The position numbers and the translations under genes are program-made. This document shows, in pieces, positions 8,660-20,087 of a stretch of 64,000 nt of DNA; the stretch's first letter is position 1, and the number at the start of each line of letters is the position of its first letter. The notes beneath the pieces were generated by a model, which had not been told where the DNA came from, did not search any database, and saw nothing but the letters and a program-made list of their open reading frames with translations. The stretch comes from Skeletonema tropicum (lineage: Eukaryota; Bacillariophyta; Thalassiosirophyceae; Thalassiosirales; Thalassiosiraceae), in the NCBI GenBank assembly GCA_037178625.1, contig CM074131.1, positions 2,108,001-2,172,000 of the forward strand, in the 5' to 3' direction.

Positions 8660-11600
8660 GAAAGGTCCGCTGTGGGCTGGCCAGCAGCACCTACATTCTA
8701 CCAAATCGCATCTATCGCCGTCGGTATGGGCATGAGCCGCTGCTAAAGGCCCATTGTAGTCGCCAAGGATACTAGAAAAGCACATTAGCATTGCTCAGAG
8801 ACTGGCGTACGTAGAAGCGATGCTACAGTCTCGTAGCTGGTATGAGAGGTCCAGTGTGGGCTGGCCAGCAGCATCACAATCTACCAAATCGTATCTCTCG
8901 TCGTCAATAAGCTCATGAGCTGCTTCAAGAGGCCCATTGCAGTCGGCGGTTACACTCAACAAGCACATTAGCGTTGCTCAGACGACTGGCGTACGTAGAA
9001 GCGATGCTACAGTCTCGTAGCTGGTATGAGAGGTCCAGTGGGGGCTAACCAGCAGCACCACATTCTTTGATTCCAAATCATATCTCTCGTCGTCAATAAG
9101 CGCATGAGCCGCTTCTAGTGGCCCATTGCAGTCGGCGGTGATACTCAACAAGCACATTAGCGTTGCTCAGACGACTGGCGTACGTAGAAGCGATGCTACA
9201 GTCTCGTAGCTGATATGAGAGGTCCAGTGTGGGCTGGCCAGCAGCACCACATCTACCAAATCAAATCTCTCGTCGTCAATGGGCGCATGAGCCGCTTCTA
9301 GATGCCCATTGCAGTCAATTATTACACTCAACAAGCACATAAGCGTTGCTCAGACGACTGGCGTACGTAGAAGCAATGCTACAGTCTCGTAGCTGATATG
9401 AGAGGTCCAGTGTGGGCTGGCCAGCAGCACCACAATCTATGATTCCAAATCGTATCTCTCGTCGTCAATAAGCGCATGAGCCGCTTCTAGAGGCCCATTG
9501 TAGTCGTCGGTTACACTCAACAAGCACATTAGCGTTGCTCAGACGACTGGCGTACGTAGAAGCGATGCTACAGTCTCGTAGCTGGTATGAGAGGTCCAGT
9601 GGGGGCTGGCCAGCAGCACCACATCTACCAAATTGTATCTCTCGTCGTCAAAAAGCGCATGAGACGCTTCTAGAGGCCCATTCTATTCGGCGGTTACACT
9701 CAACAAGCACATTAGCGTTGCTCAGACGACTGGCGTAAGTAGAAGCGATGCTACAGTCTCGTAGCTGGTATCAGAGGTCCAGTGTGGGCTGGCCAGCAGC
9801 ACCACATCTACCAAATTGTATCTCTCGTCGTCAATAGGCGCATGAGCCGCTTCTAGAGGCCCATTGCAGTCGGCGGTGATACTTAACAAGCACATTAGCG
9901 TTGCTCAGACGACTGGCGTACGTAGAAGCGATGCTACAGTCTCGTAGCTGGTATCAGAGGTCCAGTGGGGGCTGGCCAGCAGCACCACAATCTATGATTC
10001 CAAATCATATCTCTCGTCGTCAATGGGCGCATGAGCCGCTTCTAGAGGCCCATTGTAGTCGGCGGTGATACTCAACAAGCACATAAGCGTTGCTCAGACG
10101 ACTGGCGTACGTAGAAGCGATGCTACAGTCTCGTAGCTGGTATGAGAGGTCCAGTGGGGGCTAACCAGCAGCACCACATTCTATGATACCAAATCGTATC
10201 TCTCGTCGTCAATAGGCGCATGAGCCGCTTCTAGTGGCCCATTTGCAGTCGTCGTTGATACTTAACAAGCACATTAGCGTTGCTCAGACGACTGGCGTAC
10301 GTAGAAGCGATGCTACAGTCTCGTAGCTGATATGAGAGGTCCAGTGTGGGCTGACCATCAGCACCACAATCTATGATTCCAAATCATATCTCTCGTCGTC
10401 AATGGGCGCATGAGCCGCTTCTAGAGGCCCATTGTAGTCGTCGGTGATACTTAACAAGCACATTAGCGTTGCTCAGAGGACTGGCGTACGTAGAAGCGAT
10501 GCTACAGTCTCGTAGCTGGTATGAGAGGTCCAGTGGGGGCTGGCCAGCAGCACCACATCTACCAAATTGTATCTCTCGTCGTCAATGGGCGCATGAGCCG
10601 GTTCTAGAGGCCCATTGCAGTCGGCGGTGATACTCAACAAGCACATTAGCGTTGCTCAGACGACTGGCGTACGTAGAAGCGATGCTACAGTCTCGTAGCT
10701 GGTATGAGAGGTCCAGTGGGGGCTAACCAGCAGCACCACAATCTATGATTCCAAATCATATCTCTCGTCGTCAATGGGCGCATGAGCCGCTTCTAGAGGC
10801 CCATTGTAGTCGTCGGTGATACGCAACAAGCACATTAGCGTTGCTCAGACGACTGGCGTACGTAGAAGCGATGCTACAGTCTCGTAGCTGGTATGAGAGG
10901 TCCAGTGTGGGCTGGCCAGCAGCACCACATTCTACCAAATTGTATCTCTCGTCGTCAATAGGCGCATGAGCCGCTTCTAGTGGCCCATTGCAATCGGCGG
11001 TGATACTCAACAATCATATTAACGTTGCTCAGAGGACTGCGTAAGTAGAAGCGATGCTACAGTCTCGTAGCTGATATGAGAGGTCCAGTGGGGGCTGGCC
11101 AGCAGCACCACAATCTATGATTCCAAATCATATCTCTCGTCGTCAATAAGCGCATGAGCCGCTTCTAGTGGCCCATTGCAGTCGGCGGTTACACTCAACA
11201 AGCACATTAGCGTTGCTCAGACGACTGGCGTACGTAGAAGCGATGCTACAGTCTCGTAGCTGGTATGAGAGGTCCAGTGGGGGCTGGCCAGCAGCACCAC
11301 AATCTATGATTCCAAATCATATCTCTCGTCGTCAATAAGCGCATGAGCCGCTTCTAGAGGCCCATTGCAGTCGGCGTTGATACTCAACAAGCACATAAGC
11401 GTTGCTCAGAGGACTGGCGTACGTAGAAGCGATGCTACAGTCTCGTAGCTGGTATGAGAGGTCCAGTGGGGGCTGGCCAGCAGCACCACATTCTATGATA
11501 CCAAATCGTATCTCTCGTCGTCAATAGGCGCATGAGCCGCTTCTAGTGGCCCATTGTAGTCGGCGGTGATACTCAACAAGCACATAAGCGTTGCTCAGAC

Positions 11601-12112
11601 GACTGGCGTACGTAGAAGCGATGCTACAGTCTCGTAGCTGATATGAGAGGTCCAGTGGGGGCTGACCAGCAGCACCTCAATCTATGATTCCAAATCATAT
11701 CTCTCGTCGTCAATGGGCGCATGAGCCGCTTCTAGATGCCCATTGTAGTCGGCGTTGATACTTAACAAGCACATAAGCGTTGCTCAGAGGACTGGCGTAC
11801 GTAGAATCGATGCTACAGTCTCGTAGCTGATATGAGAGGTCCAGTGGGGGCTGGCCAGCTGCACCAAATTCTACCAAATCGTATCTCTCGTCGTCAATAG
11901 GCGCATGAGCCGCTTCTAGAGGCTCATTGTAGTCGGCGGTTACACTCAACAAGCACATAAGCGTTGCTCAGACGACTGGCGTACGTAGAAGCGTTGCTAC
12001 AGTCTCGTAGCTGATATGAGAGGTCCAGTGTGGGCTGGCCAGCAGCACCACATTCTACCAAATCGTATCTCTCGTCGTCAATAGGCGCATGAGCCGCTTG
12101 TAGAGCCCATCT
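8660..12112 (+). repeat. Satellite array, about 19 monomers of 182-193 bp
   Basis: The word ctctcgtcgtcaat (or a near variant) recurs at about 8895, 9084, 9267, 9455, 9639 and onward to 12,069. The first, more diverged copy lies at about 8702. Each unit also carries gcgcatgagccgcttctag, acgactggcgtacgtagaag, gctacagtctcgtagctg and gctggccagcagcacca. Two length variants are mixed, depending on whether a short tgattc-type insertion is present before the caaatc word. Units are highly alike in the interior and more diverged at the left end, as expected for unequal crossing over. It has no coding capacity beyond chance frames. Confidence 0.97.
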
Positions 12113-12374
12113 TATCTTTCGTCGTCAATACGCGCATGTGTCTTTTGTCATGGCCCATTTTAGTCCATGGTTCTTGTATGACATTTGTATTTTTGTTCTA
12201 ATATGTTACATCGGTTCTTTTAATGATCTACCATGTGCAGTTTTGCTAGTCCTAAATTTAGGTAAATCTTCAGTCTTGTGTTTCTATTCCCAGCAAACAG
12301 TATATTTATTTTCAGTCTAGAGTGATTGCTTCGAAAGAGCTTAGATGTTGTTATCCACCTCAAGTATCAATATC

Positions 12375-14364
12375 TCAAGCTTTCGTGAATCGTGCTTGCA
12401 CATACTGTTCAAACTTTTTGCATGTCTTCAAGAATCCACCATCTTCATCTGTATCGGCTAGAACTGAATCACCGTCAACGATACGAATACGCATGTCTAA
12501 ATCAACATCAGTATCAGGTGTACCAGATGAGCACTGGGCAAGTTTTGCATCATAGCTCTCTTTTTCTTCCTTCAACACATCTTCAACACTCTGCTTCAAT
12601 TCATTCACCCAGGCGTCACCCGTAAGAGGTGCGCCGGTTAGATTTTCAACAAGAGAGAGGAAAGGTTCTGAGTTACCTGGCTTCCAATAGGCTTCAGTGA
12701 GAGTTGGTCCCACAGAAGGGTTATCGGTAATGTACTTGTCACGATTCAAGAAGAATCCCCTGGTTTGATGAACACCCATCTCAGCTAGCACATACCCGTG
12801 ATAATAGCAGCTCGCTTCATCAGAAAATATGAGGCACCGAAAGCAAAGGACGTGCTGACAATCCTCCCTGGATATCCTTATCTACTTTATCGGCCAAGGC
12901 TTTGATCGATTCAGCTGTCACATCCTCCTCTGGCATCTCGTACAATGCTCGTTCGAAGTATGGCACCGCGATCATAGCCCGAAGTGCAAAGATTTTGTAT
13001 GGATGAGTTGCCTTGATTTGTTCAGCTACCAAATCCCATGGGATGGCCTCACCTTCTCTCGAGATTGCATACTTAGCCATCCAATCAGCATCTCCCACCA
13101 AAGAGTCGAGAAACATTGATTGCAACTCAGCATAGGCAACAGAAGTTGGCGACCGCTCTTGAGCAAATAAAGGTGAGGGCATTTGAATATTGGCAAAGTG
13201 TGCGGCGTGACCTGCCTCGTGCATCAAAGTTGTGAGCCCTGTATACCCTGAGCCGATAGCTGACGGATCGGCAAGACTAGTAAAATGTGTAGTGGAAGGC
13301 TGCCAAGTTCCGTCAGGTTTGACCCACGCAGGTTGCGGCCAGTTGCAATAGCCGTTCGAGTATTTGCCCTTGCGATCAAGCAAATCAAGATCCATCTTTC
13401 CTTGCTTGTACGAAATGTTCATAGCAGCAAACGACCTACCCCATTGCTCGACAGATTTTTCAAACGGAAAGTATGGATCCATCCGACGAACAATATCCCC
13501 GCTCATTAAAAACCCTTGGTTCCATGGGGAGAGCGCTGATTCTCCTCCCTTTTCTGCAGCAAACTGCTCCCTAGCAGACTCCATAATAGGGCGTGTTCCA
13601 GCCTCCAAGGTGTCCAATATTTCGAATAATGCAATCTTACCAAATCCTTCAGCGTTTGAAACTTTGTAGTCATAAAAATCGAGAAATCCGAGCTTCTTTG
13701 CCATCCTGTTCCTAACTTTGACGAGCTCGACAAAGCCATTCTCTGTCACAAAATCTCCAATTTTTGTCAAGCCTTCATAGCAAGCTTTACGGGTAGCCTC
13801 ATCAGGGTCAACAAGTACTTTGTTACCCAAACCAACAGAGGACATTTCTTCGAATTTTCCATTAATAGTTGCCCCAAGAGTGAGAGTGTTGCGAGCAGCT
13901 TCTAATCCACCCTCAATTTTGGTAGCCTCAGCACGTAGAGTTTTAGCTTCTTCCGACTCCATGATGTAGCAGCCGAAAGTACGCTCTAACATCTTGAGTG
14001 TTTTCGCCTCAACACTATGTTCTGGTACTTTCAAGAGTAGTTCACGTGTTTTTGATAGCTTTTCCTCATCGGCTAAAAAGTCCTCCATCTCTCCCTTTGT
14101 ACGAGTCAGCTCTTCAGTGGAGTACTGGGGACCAGACAAAGCCATTTTTGTTCCCCACATCTGCAGCTCAAACTCACGATGGAGTTGTTCATAACTTGTG
14201 TTGATTCCGTCGATGAATGTTGACACGTCAGCGGTGAGTGTAGAAGCTGTCATGCTGGAGGTTGTTCGAAAAGAGCGGCGAGCTGAAGATAGTGAAGACC
14301 GTGGAGTGAAACATGATGCTGCTGTCAGAGCGTGGGCGAGGAAGGATGCTATGGCAAAGCGCAT
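12375..14364 (-). pseudogene. M3 metallopeptidase, frameshifted second copy
   Basis: It is nearly identical to 307-2298, including the start at MRFAIASFLAHAL and the HEAGH zinc site. A 2-bp deletion at about 12,825 (copy 1 reads cagatagaatatg, this copy cagaaaatatg) changes the frame after LLSVPHI, giving a quick stop. The remaining C-terminal part, LAEMGVHQTRGFFLNRD onward, continues in another frame to 12,375. The truncated product would keep the zinc ligands but lose the tyrosine-bearing substrate-binding segment, so it should be inactive. Other differences are mostly single substitutions, so the break is recent. Confidence 0.85.
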
Positions 14365-14567
14365 CTGAACGTAGGATTGGTGTAGGCTGCCGCTACTTTC
14401 AACAAAGATGAAATCGAAAATGAAAGAAGTCACAAAAAAAAATCTTGATCTTCCTTTGGGGGGCGGGAGAGTTTGCGGGCGCAGACAAAACGCCCCCTGC
14501 CCCGGTATGGTACCCAATGTTGTTCGAGAGTGTTCTTAGTATCTGACGTCATGCGTAAGTAGAAGCG

Positions 14568-15076
14568 ATGCTATGGTACAGTCTCGTAGCTGATAAGTAT
14601 GAGAGGGAAGATAATGATAAGTACGGATCCTTACAACATTTTATTGAAGAGTATCTCCTTGGACACAGTGAATTGGACATGTACGATGTTATCGATGGAC
14701 ACCCTGAGCATATCGACTTTGCAGAGATACACGGCACCCTTGGATGGGATAATTTCGTGGAAGGTCGCATCAGTAGGCGTCTGGTCCACCTACAAGCACA
14801 GTATCTATCCACCATTCATACTTTCGTTCAACCTTCGACTTGGGCCAGTGGACTCATGCGACAGATTCTTCTTCTGACACATCATATCAAATCTTTCTAC
14901 AAATGTCTCAGCCTTCATCGTATTTCCCCTTGAAACCGACTATCAGTGCAAACACTTGATTTGTGCAGGGATCTAGCAACTGTTAATCTTGTGGGGATTG
15001 AGGAGATACACAACACTATCTCATCTCTGCTCCTGGAGGGGTGGAAAAATGAATTAAATGTATCAAGAGATCGATA
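14568..15076 (+). pseudogene. Second copy of the decayed repeat-family fragment
   Basis: Duplicate of 2502-3010 with almost no change; the open stretch ends at 14,933. It carries the same GWDNFVEGRISRRL segment and the same breaks. Both copies were therefore already dead before the duplication. Confidence 0.4.
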
Positions 15077-15290
15077 TCGTAGTATCAATCAAACATGATC
15101 GATAAGACCAACGCATTAGGACTATGGATTCATCAGTGATTAATACAATGGAACGCTACGAAGCTGAAAACAACAGACTATTGAAGGAAGAACACATGAC
15201 ACAACTCGAACCCGCCATTTGGAAGGCCGAACTTGACTAGGGTGCACCGTGTGCGAGTAATAGAGAAGAGATGAAGCAGGGTGTTTGTTT

Positions 15291-15946
15291 CTTATTTCAT
15301 CTTTTCAGCTTTCCAAGAGCAAGAGCGGAGACGGATATGCTCATGATGTATCTGAGAAACGGCAAATCTATAACTTTGACTACTTCTTCCCTGCGCTGCT
15401 GCCTCTTGCCGTAAGAGCTTCTTTTGCAAGGCTTTCTTGCCTTCCCTGCCCCTTTCCTTCCCAACATGACTGGTACCACCGCTCGACTTTTTTATATTGT
15501 GCAGCCTTTGATAACAGTGCCTGCACGTGGATCGATTCGAAACTCTTTCTCCTTGAATAAGACAGTTCTCTTGCCATCAGATAATGCGATCATGTCATAC
15601 CCACGGTCACTGCTACATTCTTTGTTGGCCCTTCGCATCTTCAGAATTCAGAACAGCCGCAACAGATTTGCTACGCTCGGCCTTGAGATCACTTATGATA
15701 CGGTTGGGATACGTCTCCCCCAAGACCATAGTAGCACTTGTGTCGGAGCTTCCCAAGGTTCAAGGTTTGTGCAGTACGGCTTTTGGTAGCTTGGATAGCT
15801 CGGGACACCACTTCGTATTCGTCACCATCCGCGAAGCGTGATAAAGTGGGCAATTCTCAAAGTGACCCAATTTTAGATCTTCCGGATCTACTGACCTGGT
15901 CATTGACGGACGTTGAGAAAGCGTTGGAATTTGGTGATCCAGCATG
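15291..15946 (-). pseudogene. Second copy of the decayed minus-strand gene
   Basis: Duplicate of 3225-3880 with the same stops and frame changes and only isolated substitutions. The family is unknown. Confidence 0.3.
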
Positions 15947-16854
15947 TTACGAGAAACGGTACCAAAATTTTGAGAAACTGTGCACTCAATTCGAATGACC
16001 CCAATCGATCTCTTCTGCTACTTAATCTGATCTACTGAACGAATGAGGTCTGAGGGTTCATCAAGGTTCATCACCGTGACAGTGAAAGGAGAAAATCACC
16101 ACTTAAGGTAGGAAGTGGAATGACATTGCATCTAATAAAGGCAAATTCATCTTGCGTTGCTGTTAAGAACAAATTAATATTATTACTGATGTGAATACTT
16201 CAGCAGTATGATCATCATTCCCCACAGAGGACAGAGGATAATGTCGCCTCAACTAAAAAACCACTTCCTGTTCCACTACTCAGATGTTGCTGGCTCTACG
16301 TTTGGTGCCATGCTTGTGAATACATGATGCTCTAGTGAAGCGCCCCCTGTTTGACGTAATACAATCTGCGCATGCCCGACACACATTAGATAGATGGCTG
16401 CTGACAACGTGACGAAGCACTACAGATAGCAAATAAATAGCAATCACTCTGGCATGAAGCCCCCACCCCACGCACAGCGAAACGATGAAATATGAGTCCC
16501 CCCCAACATAGTGCAGACACATAACGGCTTCGATCCACCCCCCCATCCTCTACTGCATGCCAGGAACAAAACGGACGCTGCTTCTAATTTTGAGTGTGCA
16601 CATGCACAAACCTAACTCTAGCGCAATGACCAATCAAAGTCTATTGCAATCAACCAATCTTGGAGCCCACCCCACCGCGAAGCGAATTAATATCATTCAG
16701 CTCCCCCCGTGGGAGTGGGAATGTAACTACCATCACGCACCCAACTTCTTGAGACGGCAGCCCAGCATCTGTGACCCAGTTGACCCACGCACTGCAGCCC
16801 TCGTCCTATGTGTACCTATTCCTTCGGGCGTTGTTGCGCATGGGCGGGATAATA

Positions 16855-16990
16855 ATATTTTTGTTCGAAGATGAAATCGAAAAATGAAAGAATCTTGATC
16901 TTGCTTCGTGTCGCTTTGGCGGGTGATTTGCGGGCGCAGACTTGACAACGCCCCCTGCCGGTACCCAAGTTTGTGCAGAGTGTTCCTATC
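16855..16990 (-). pseudogene. Third relic: 5' end and promoter of the M3 peptidase
   Basis: Immediately right of the copy B breakpoint, the words agatgaaatcgaaaa, atgaaagaa, atcttgatctt, tttgcgggcgcagac, acgccccctgcc, ggtacccaa and gagtgttc occur. They appear in the same order and orientation as just upstream of the peptidase start (about 2335-2470 and 14,400-14,536), with more divergence and small indels. This is an older copy of the peptidase upstream region. It suggests that the ancestral gene once lay head to head with the acyltransferase gene to the right. Confidence 0.8.
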
Positions 16991-17083
16991 TGTTCTTTGT
17001 GCTACTTATCACCCCCCGAGCGCATGCTGTCTCATTCCCGCCGAGAAAAACATCATGGCAAGGTGGTGCTACCGTGCTGAACC

Positions 17084-18352
17084 ATGGCATGGGCAATGCA
17101 GCAGCCACAAAAGCACGGTAGTTTGTTTGAGCCTATGCATCAATCATCGAATTGCTCTGTTGGCGGCAGCAGCCAAAGTCACATGATGATCCAAAACAAT
17201 GAGGACGAAGAAGAACAATTGTACACAAACATCGAAGTGAACGAGCAGGATGACCGATACCAACACCATTCTGAAGAATGGGGTCCTGACACCATCGCTT
17301 ACCTTAGAGCAGTTATTGCAATGTCGCCATTCGTGTCTTATTTGTGTTACAAAATGCAACTCATTTCTCTGCCCTACCTCGGGTTACAATTTCTATCGAT
17401 CCCTCTTGCGCTCAAGTTACAGGATCGTAGTGGATGGGTTCGATGGCCATCTGCATTTGTCATTGTAGCACTGCTAGGAGGAATGAAAACTTCCTGCATT
17501 CTGATGAATTTTGGAAATGACAATGTCGCAATAAAAGGAATGTTTTACGCATACACCGCTTTTTGGGAGTGCAGCAATGCTTTATACATCTTTGGAGGAA
17601 GAGATTTGATGGATCGTTTTGGAATCAACAGTTACCGAAGGGCATTTTTCGCGGCATTGTGTCCAGCTCAGATCAAGTTCACAACCCAAGTTTTCCCAAG
17701 GGATCGGTGGGTGCGAGGGCTGCTTCATATTGGGGGATATCTGGCCACATTCCTTGTGCTGAGGTTGGTCTTACGATATGTGGTAGAAACAATTGAAATG
17801 TACGCAGTTTTGGAAGCTGAAGCGATAGTGGTTTGCATTTCGTGCCTTGTAAACATTTGGAATATTCCTATTCTTTTGTACCAAATGTTCATGACCGGGT
17901 ACAGAGTGCAAGTTATTTACCCGTTCGGATCAATATACTTTTCCACTTCATCACGTGACTTTTGGTCACGTTGGAGTCGTCCTGCTAGTTCTTTGATTCG
18001 TCACATGTTTTACTATTCTCTTGGAGGAAGAGGAAGGGCCTTCTTATCCATTCCATTGATGTTTCTACTGAATGCCTCGAGTCATTACAGTGTTAGTGAA
18101 GCTCTAGTAGGTGACAAAAGTGAGGTAGGCTGGAACATGGTTTTTGGCACATTAGGTCTAGTTGCGACTATTGAAGTGTACTGCGACAGCATCTTTGAAA
18201 GAATCAACTCAGACGATGGTACAAGATCAACAAACAAGTGGTGGGAAAGAGCTCGTTTTGTTTTGGCATCAGCTTCATTGAGATTTGCAGCTTACACACT
18301 GGTTCACAAGTGTTTGAATTCATCTCTTCATAGCTTGATTGGGCTTCAATAA
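17084..18352 (+). CDS. Wax-synthase-like membrane-bound O-acyltransferase (MBOAT_2 type)
   Basis: The 422-residue protein has an acidic, soluble N terminus of about 70 residues, then some seven to eight hydrophobic segments. The segment YFSTSSRDFWSRWSRPASSL, followed by a basic stretch and a LLNASSHY helix, corresponds to the wax-synthase signature. In plant and algal long-chain-alcohol O-fatty-acyltransferases this reads SLRDFWGRRW, with a histidine in the following helix. The expected reaction is transfer of a fatty acyl group from acyl-CoA to an alcohol, at the ER membrane. The start at 17,084 (accATGg) is the first ATG of the frame. Its upstream region is the peptidase promoter relic. The substrate cannot be told from sequence; a diacylglycerol-type acceptor is also possible. 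Confidence 0.75.
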   Translation: MAWAMQQPQKHGSLFEPMHQSSNCSVGGSSQSHMMIQNNEDEEEQLYTNIEVNEQDDRYQHHSEEWGPDTIAYLRAVIAMSPFVSYLCYKMQLISLPYLGLQFLSIPLALKLQDRSGWVRWPSAFVIVALLGGMKTSCILMNFGNDNVAIKGMFYAYTAFWECSNALYIFGGRDLMDRFGINSYRRAFFAALCPAQIKFTTQVFPRDRWVRGLLHIGGYLATFLVLRLVLRYVVETIEMYAVLEAEAIVVCISCLVNIWNIPILLYQMFMTGYRVQVIYPFGSIYFSTSSRDFWSRWSRPASSLIRHMFYYSLGGRGRAFLSIPLMFLLNASSHYSVSEALVGDKSEVGWNMVFGTLGLVATIEVYCDSIFERINSDDGTRSTNKWWERARFVLASASLRFAAYTLVHKCLNSSLHSLIGLQ

Positions 18353-18603
18353 ATTAGGAATGAACATCTTTATTTTTCACAAAATGGGTCTACCATGGAC
18401 AAGAGTTCTACAACGAAATCTATTAGTTGTCCTTTGCCTACTACGATACGACGTAAGCGCCGAGTACTTCGTACTTACCATACTTCGGCGCAGTCATGTT
18501 GTAGTTGTAGATTTTGTAGAAATAATGGCGCGCTGTAGAGAGACACCCATCCTATCGAGCGGTATCTTTCACTCGCGCGATCATTACTATTGCAGCAGAA
18601 CGA

Positions 18604-20018
18604 ATGGCAAGTGAAGCTCTGAATGAGTTGAGCGATCAGCTTCTGCGTGAATTAAGGGGAGGATCTGGAGGTGGTGGAGGAGGCGGCGGAGGTGGCGGCG
18701 GAGGTCATGGGGCATCATCGTCGAACAACTCATCCCCTTCTATTCCCTTGGTTAACTACATTGTTCTTGGCTTGTCTCTTGGTAAGTGGTCTCAGGAATC
18801 AACATACATTATTGATTTAGGTAACATTCATTAATGACGTTCACTTGATTATATCTAGGGATTGTTGGGCGCATCTACCGCTTCTACGTGAAGAGGAAGA
18901 GAAGTGATTCAGAATTCGAGGCAGCAGTTAATGCAGAGAGAGAACGTGATCAAGTCTCAATTCCTGCAACTGCTCATAAAGCAACAAAACAAACGCGATG
19001 TGGAATCGGATTGAAACGTCTGAATGGCTCTGTCACAATCACATCAATTGATCCCAACGGCCTTTTCGCCAACAGTGGCTTAGAGGTTGGAATGACTATC
19101 AAAACAATAAACAACGTGCCAGTGATTGGGAAAACTGCGAAGGAAGCAACACATCTTATTAAAACCGCAGTTGGACAAGTTGCAATCGTTGCTACAGAAA
19201 TCCGATCGTCCGACATTGAGACGAATGTTCATCCAACATTTGAAACTTTTAATGCAACATTTGATATGTTCTACGTGGATCGAGGCAAACAACTGCAAGG
19301 TCATGTCACCCTGGAGCTGAAGAATAATAAAAGGGGTGGTTACTACGTGTCCGGTACAACATCAGATGCAGATGGTAGTGCAGTAATTTTAGAGGGGCTA
19401 GTAAAGTATTCAGGAGATGCTTGGTGGGTTGACGAAGTGCAGCGTGGTGGAAAGGATGTCGGGCTCAAGGTACTAACGACTGGCAAGTTTGATTGGACAA
19501 CTAATAACTTTCAAGGAGCTTGGAGAGCTAACACAGGTCAATCCGGGCCATATAGCTCATTCAATTCTACAACTGTTACCAAAACATTCGATCCCGTTAC
19601 TCCAGCCACAAATGCTCCAGTCATGACCGCAATAGTCGCAACTCCTGTGAATCCATCGTATTCCCAAACTCCAATGATCGCTGCTGTTGTAGAACCATCT
19701 TCACCAGTTGTTGTTGCAACGGCCAATAAAGCGACAAAAGACATGAAAGTTGGCATCGGAATTAAGGCTCCTAATGGCACTCCTGCTATTTCTTCAATAC
19801 ACCCAGGAAGCCTGTTTGCAATGAGCGACCTGAGGGTTGGCATGGAGCTGCAATCAATCAATAACCAGCCAATGAGCGGCAAAACTACCCAAGAAGCCGC
19901 TAACCTAATAAAAGATGCGGTTGGTGAGATAATTATCGTTGCAGGGTGGAATCTTTCTCTCTCGTCGCCCCTAATGGCTTCTGCAGTACCAGCAGAGACA
20001 GAAGAACCCCAAGTGTAA
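18604..20018 (+). CDS. Membrane-anchored protein with two PDZ domains
   Basis: Two exons, 18,604-18,781 and 18,859-20,018, are joined over a 77-nt intron (GTAAGT donor, CTAG acceptor) and give 445 residues. The N terminus carries a run of about 14 glycines. A transmembrane helix follows, spanning the exon junction (VNYIVLGLSLGIVGRIYRFY). PDZ domain 1 contains CGIGLKRLNG and DPNGLFANSGLEVGM. A beta-rich middle domain of about 120 residues has two tryptophans (DAWWVDEV). PDZ domain 2 contains VGIGIKAPNG and HPGSLFAMSDLRVGM. The two PDZ domains are paralogous to each other. The role is probably scaffolding at an internal membrane (inference). The gene converges on the oxidoreductase gene with 69 bases between the stops. 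Confidence 0.75.
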
Positions 20019-20087
20019 GTTCCATCAGACAAATGAAAAGGAGAAAGATTCCTAGTATAGTAAGCCCAGTTAACGTCCCCGATAACA

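Larger units (their letters stand above)
12068..16843. repeat. Segmental duplication, copy B
   Basis: Direct repeat of 1-4763. It begins at the last satellite unit and ends after gttgttgcgcatgg at 16,843, where it switches to a relic of the peptidase promoter region. Small differences include the 2-bp deletion in the peptidase gene, an extra ctta near 16,020 and a duplicated tcatcaaggt word near 16,062. Confidence 0.95.

Noticed and set aside
9535..11958. ORFs of 67-82 codons inside the satellite array
   Set aside because: They arise because the monomer is repeated. They shift and break with monomer length, so they are not genes.
8660..12112. Possible CRISPR array
   Set aside because: The whole ~185-bp unit repeats; there are no unique spacers between short repeats, and the genome is eukaryotic.
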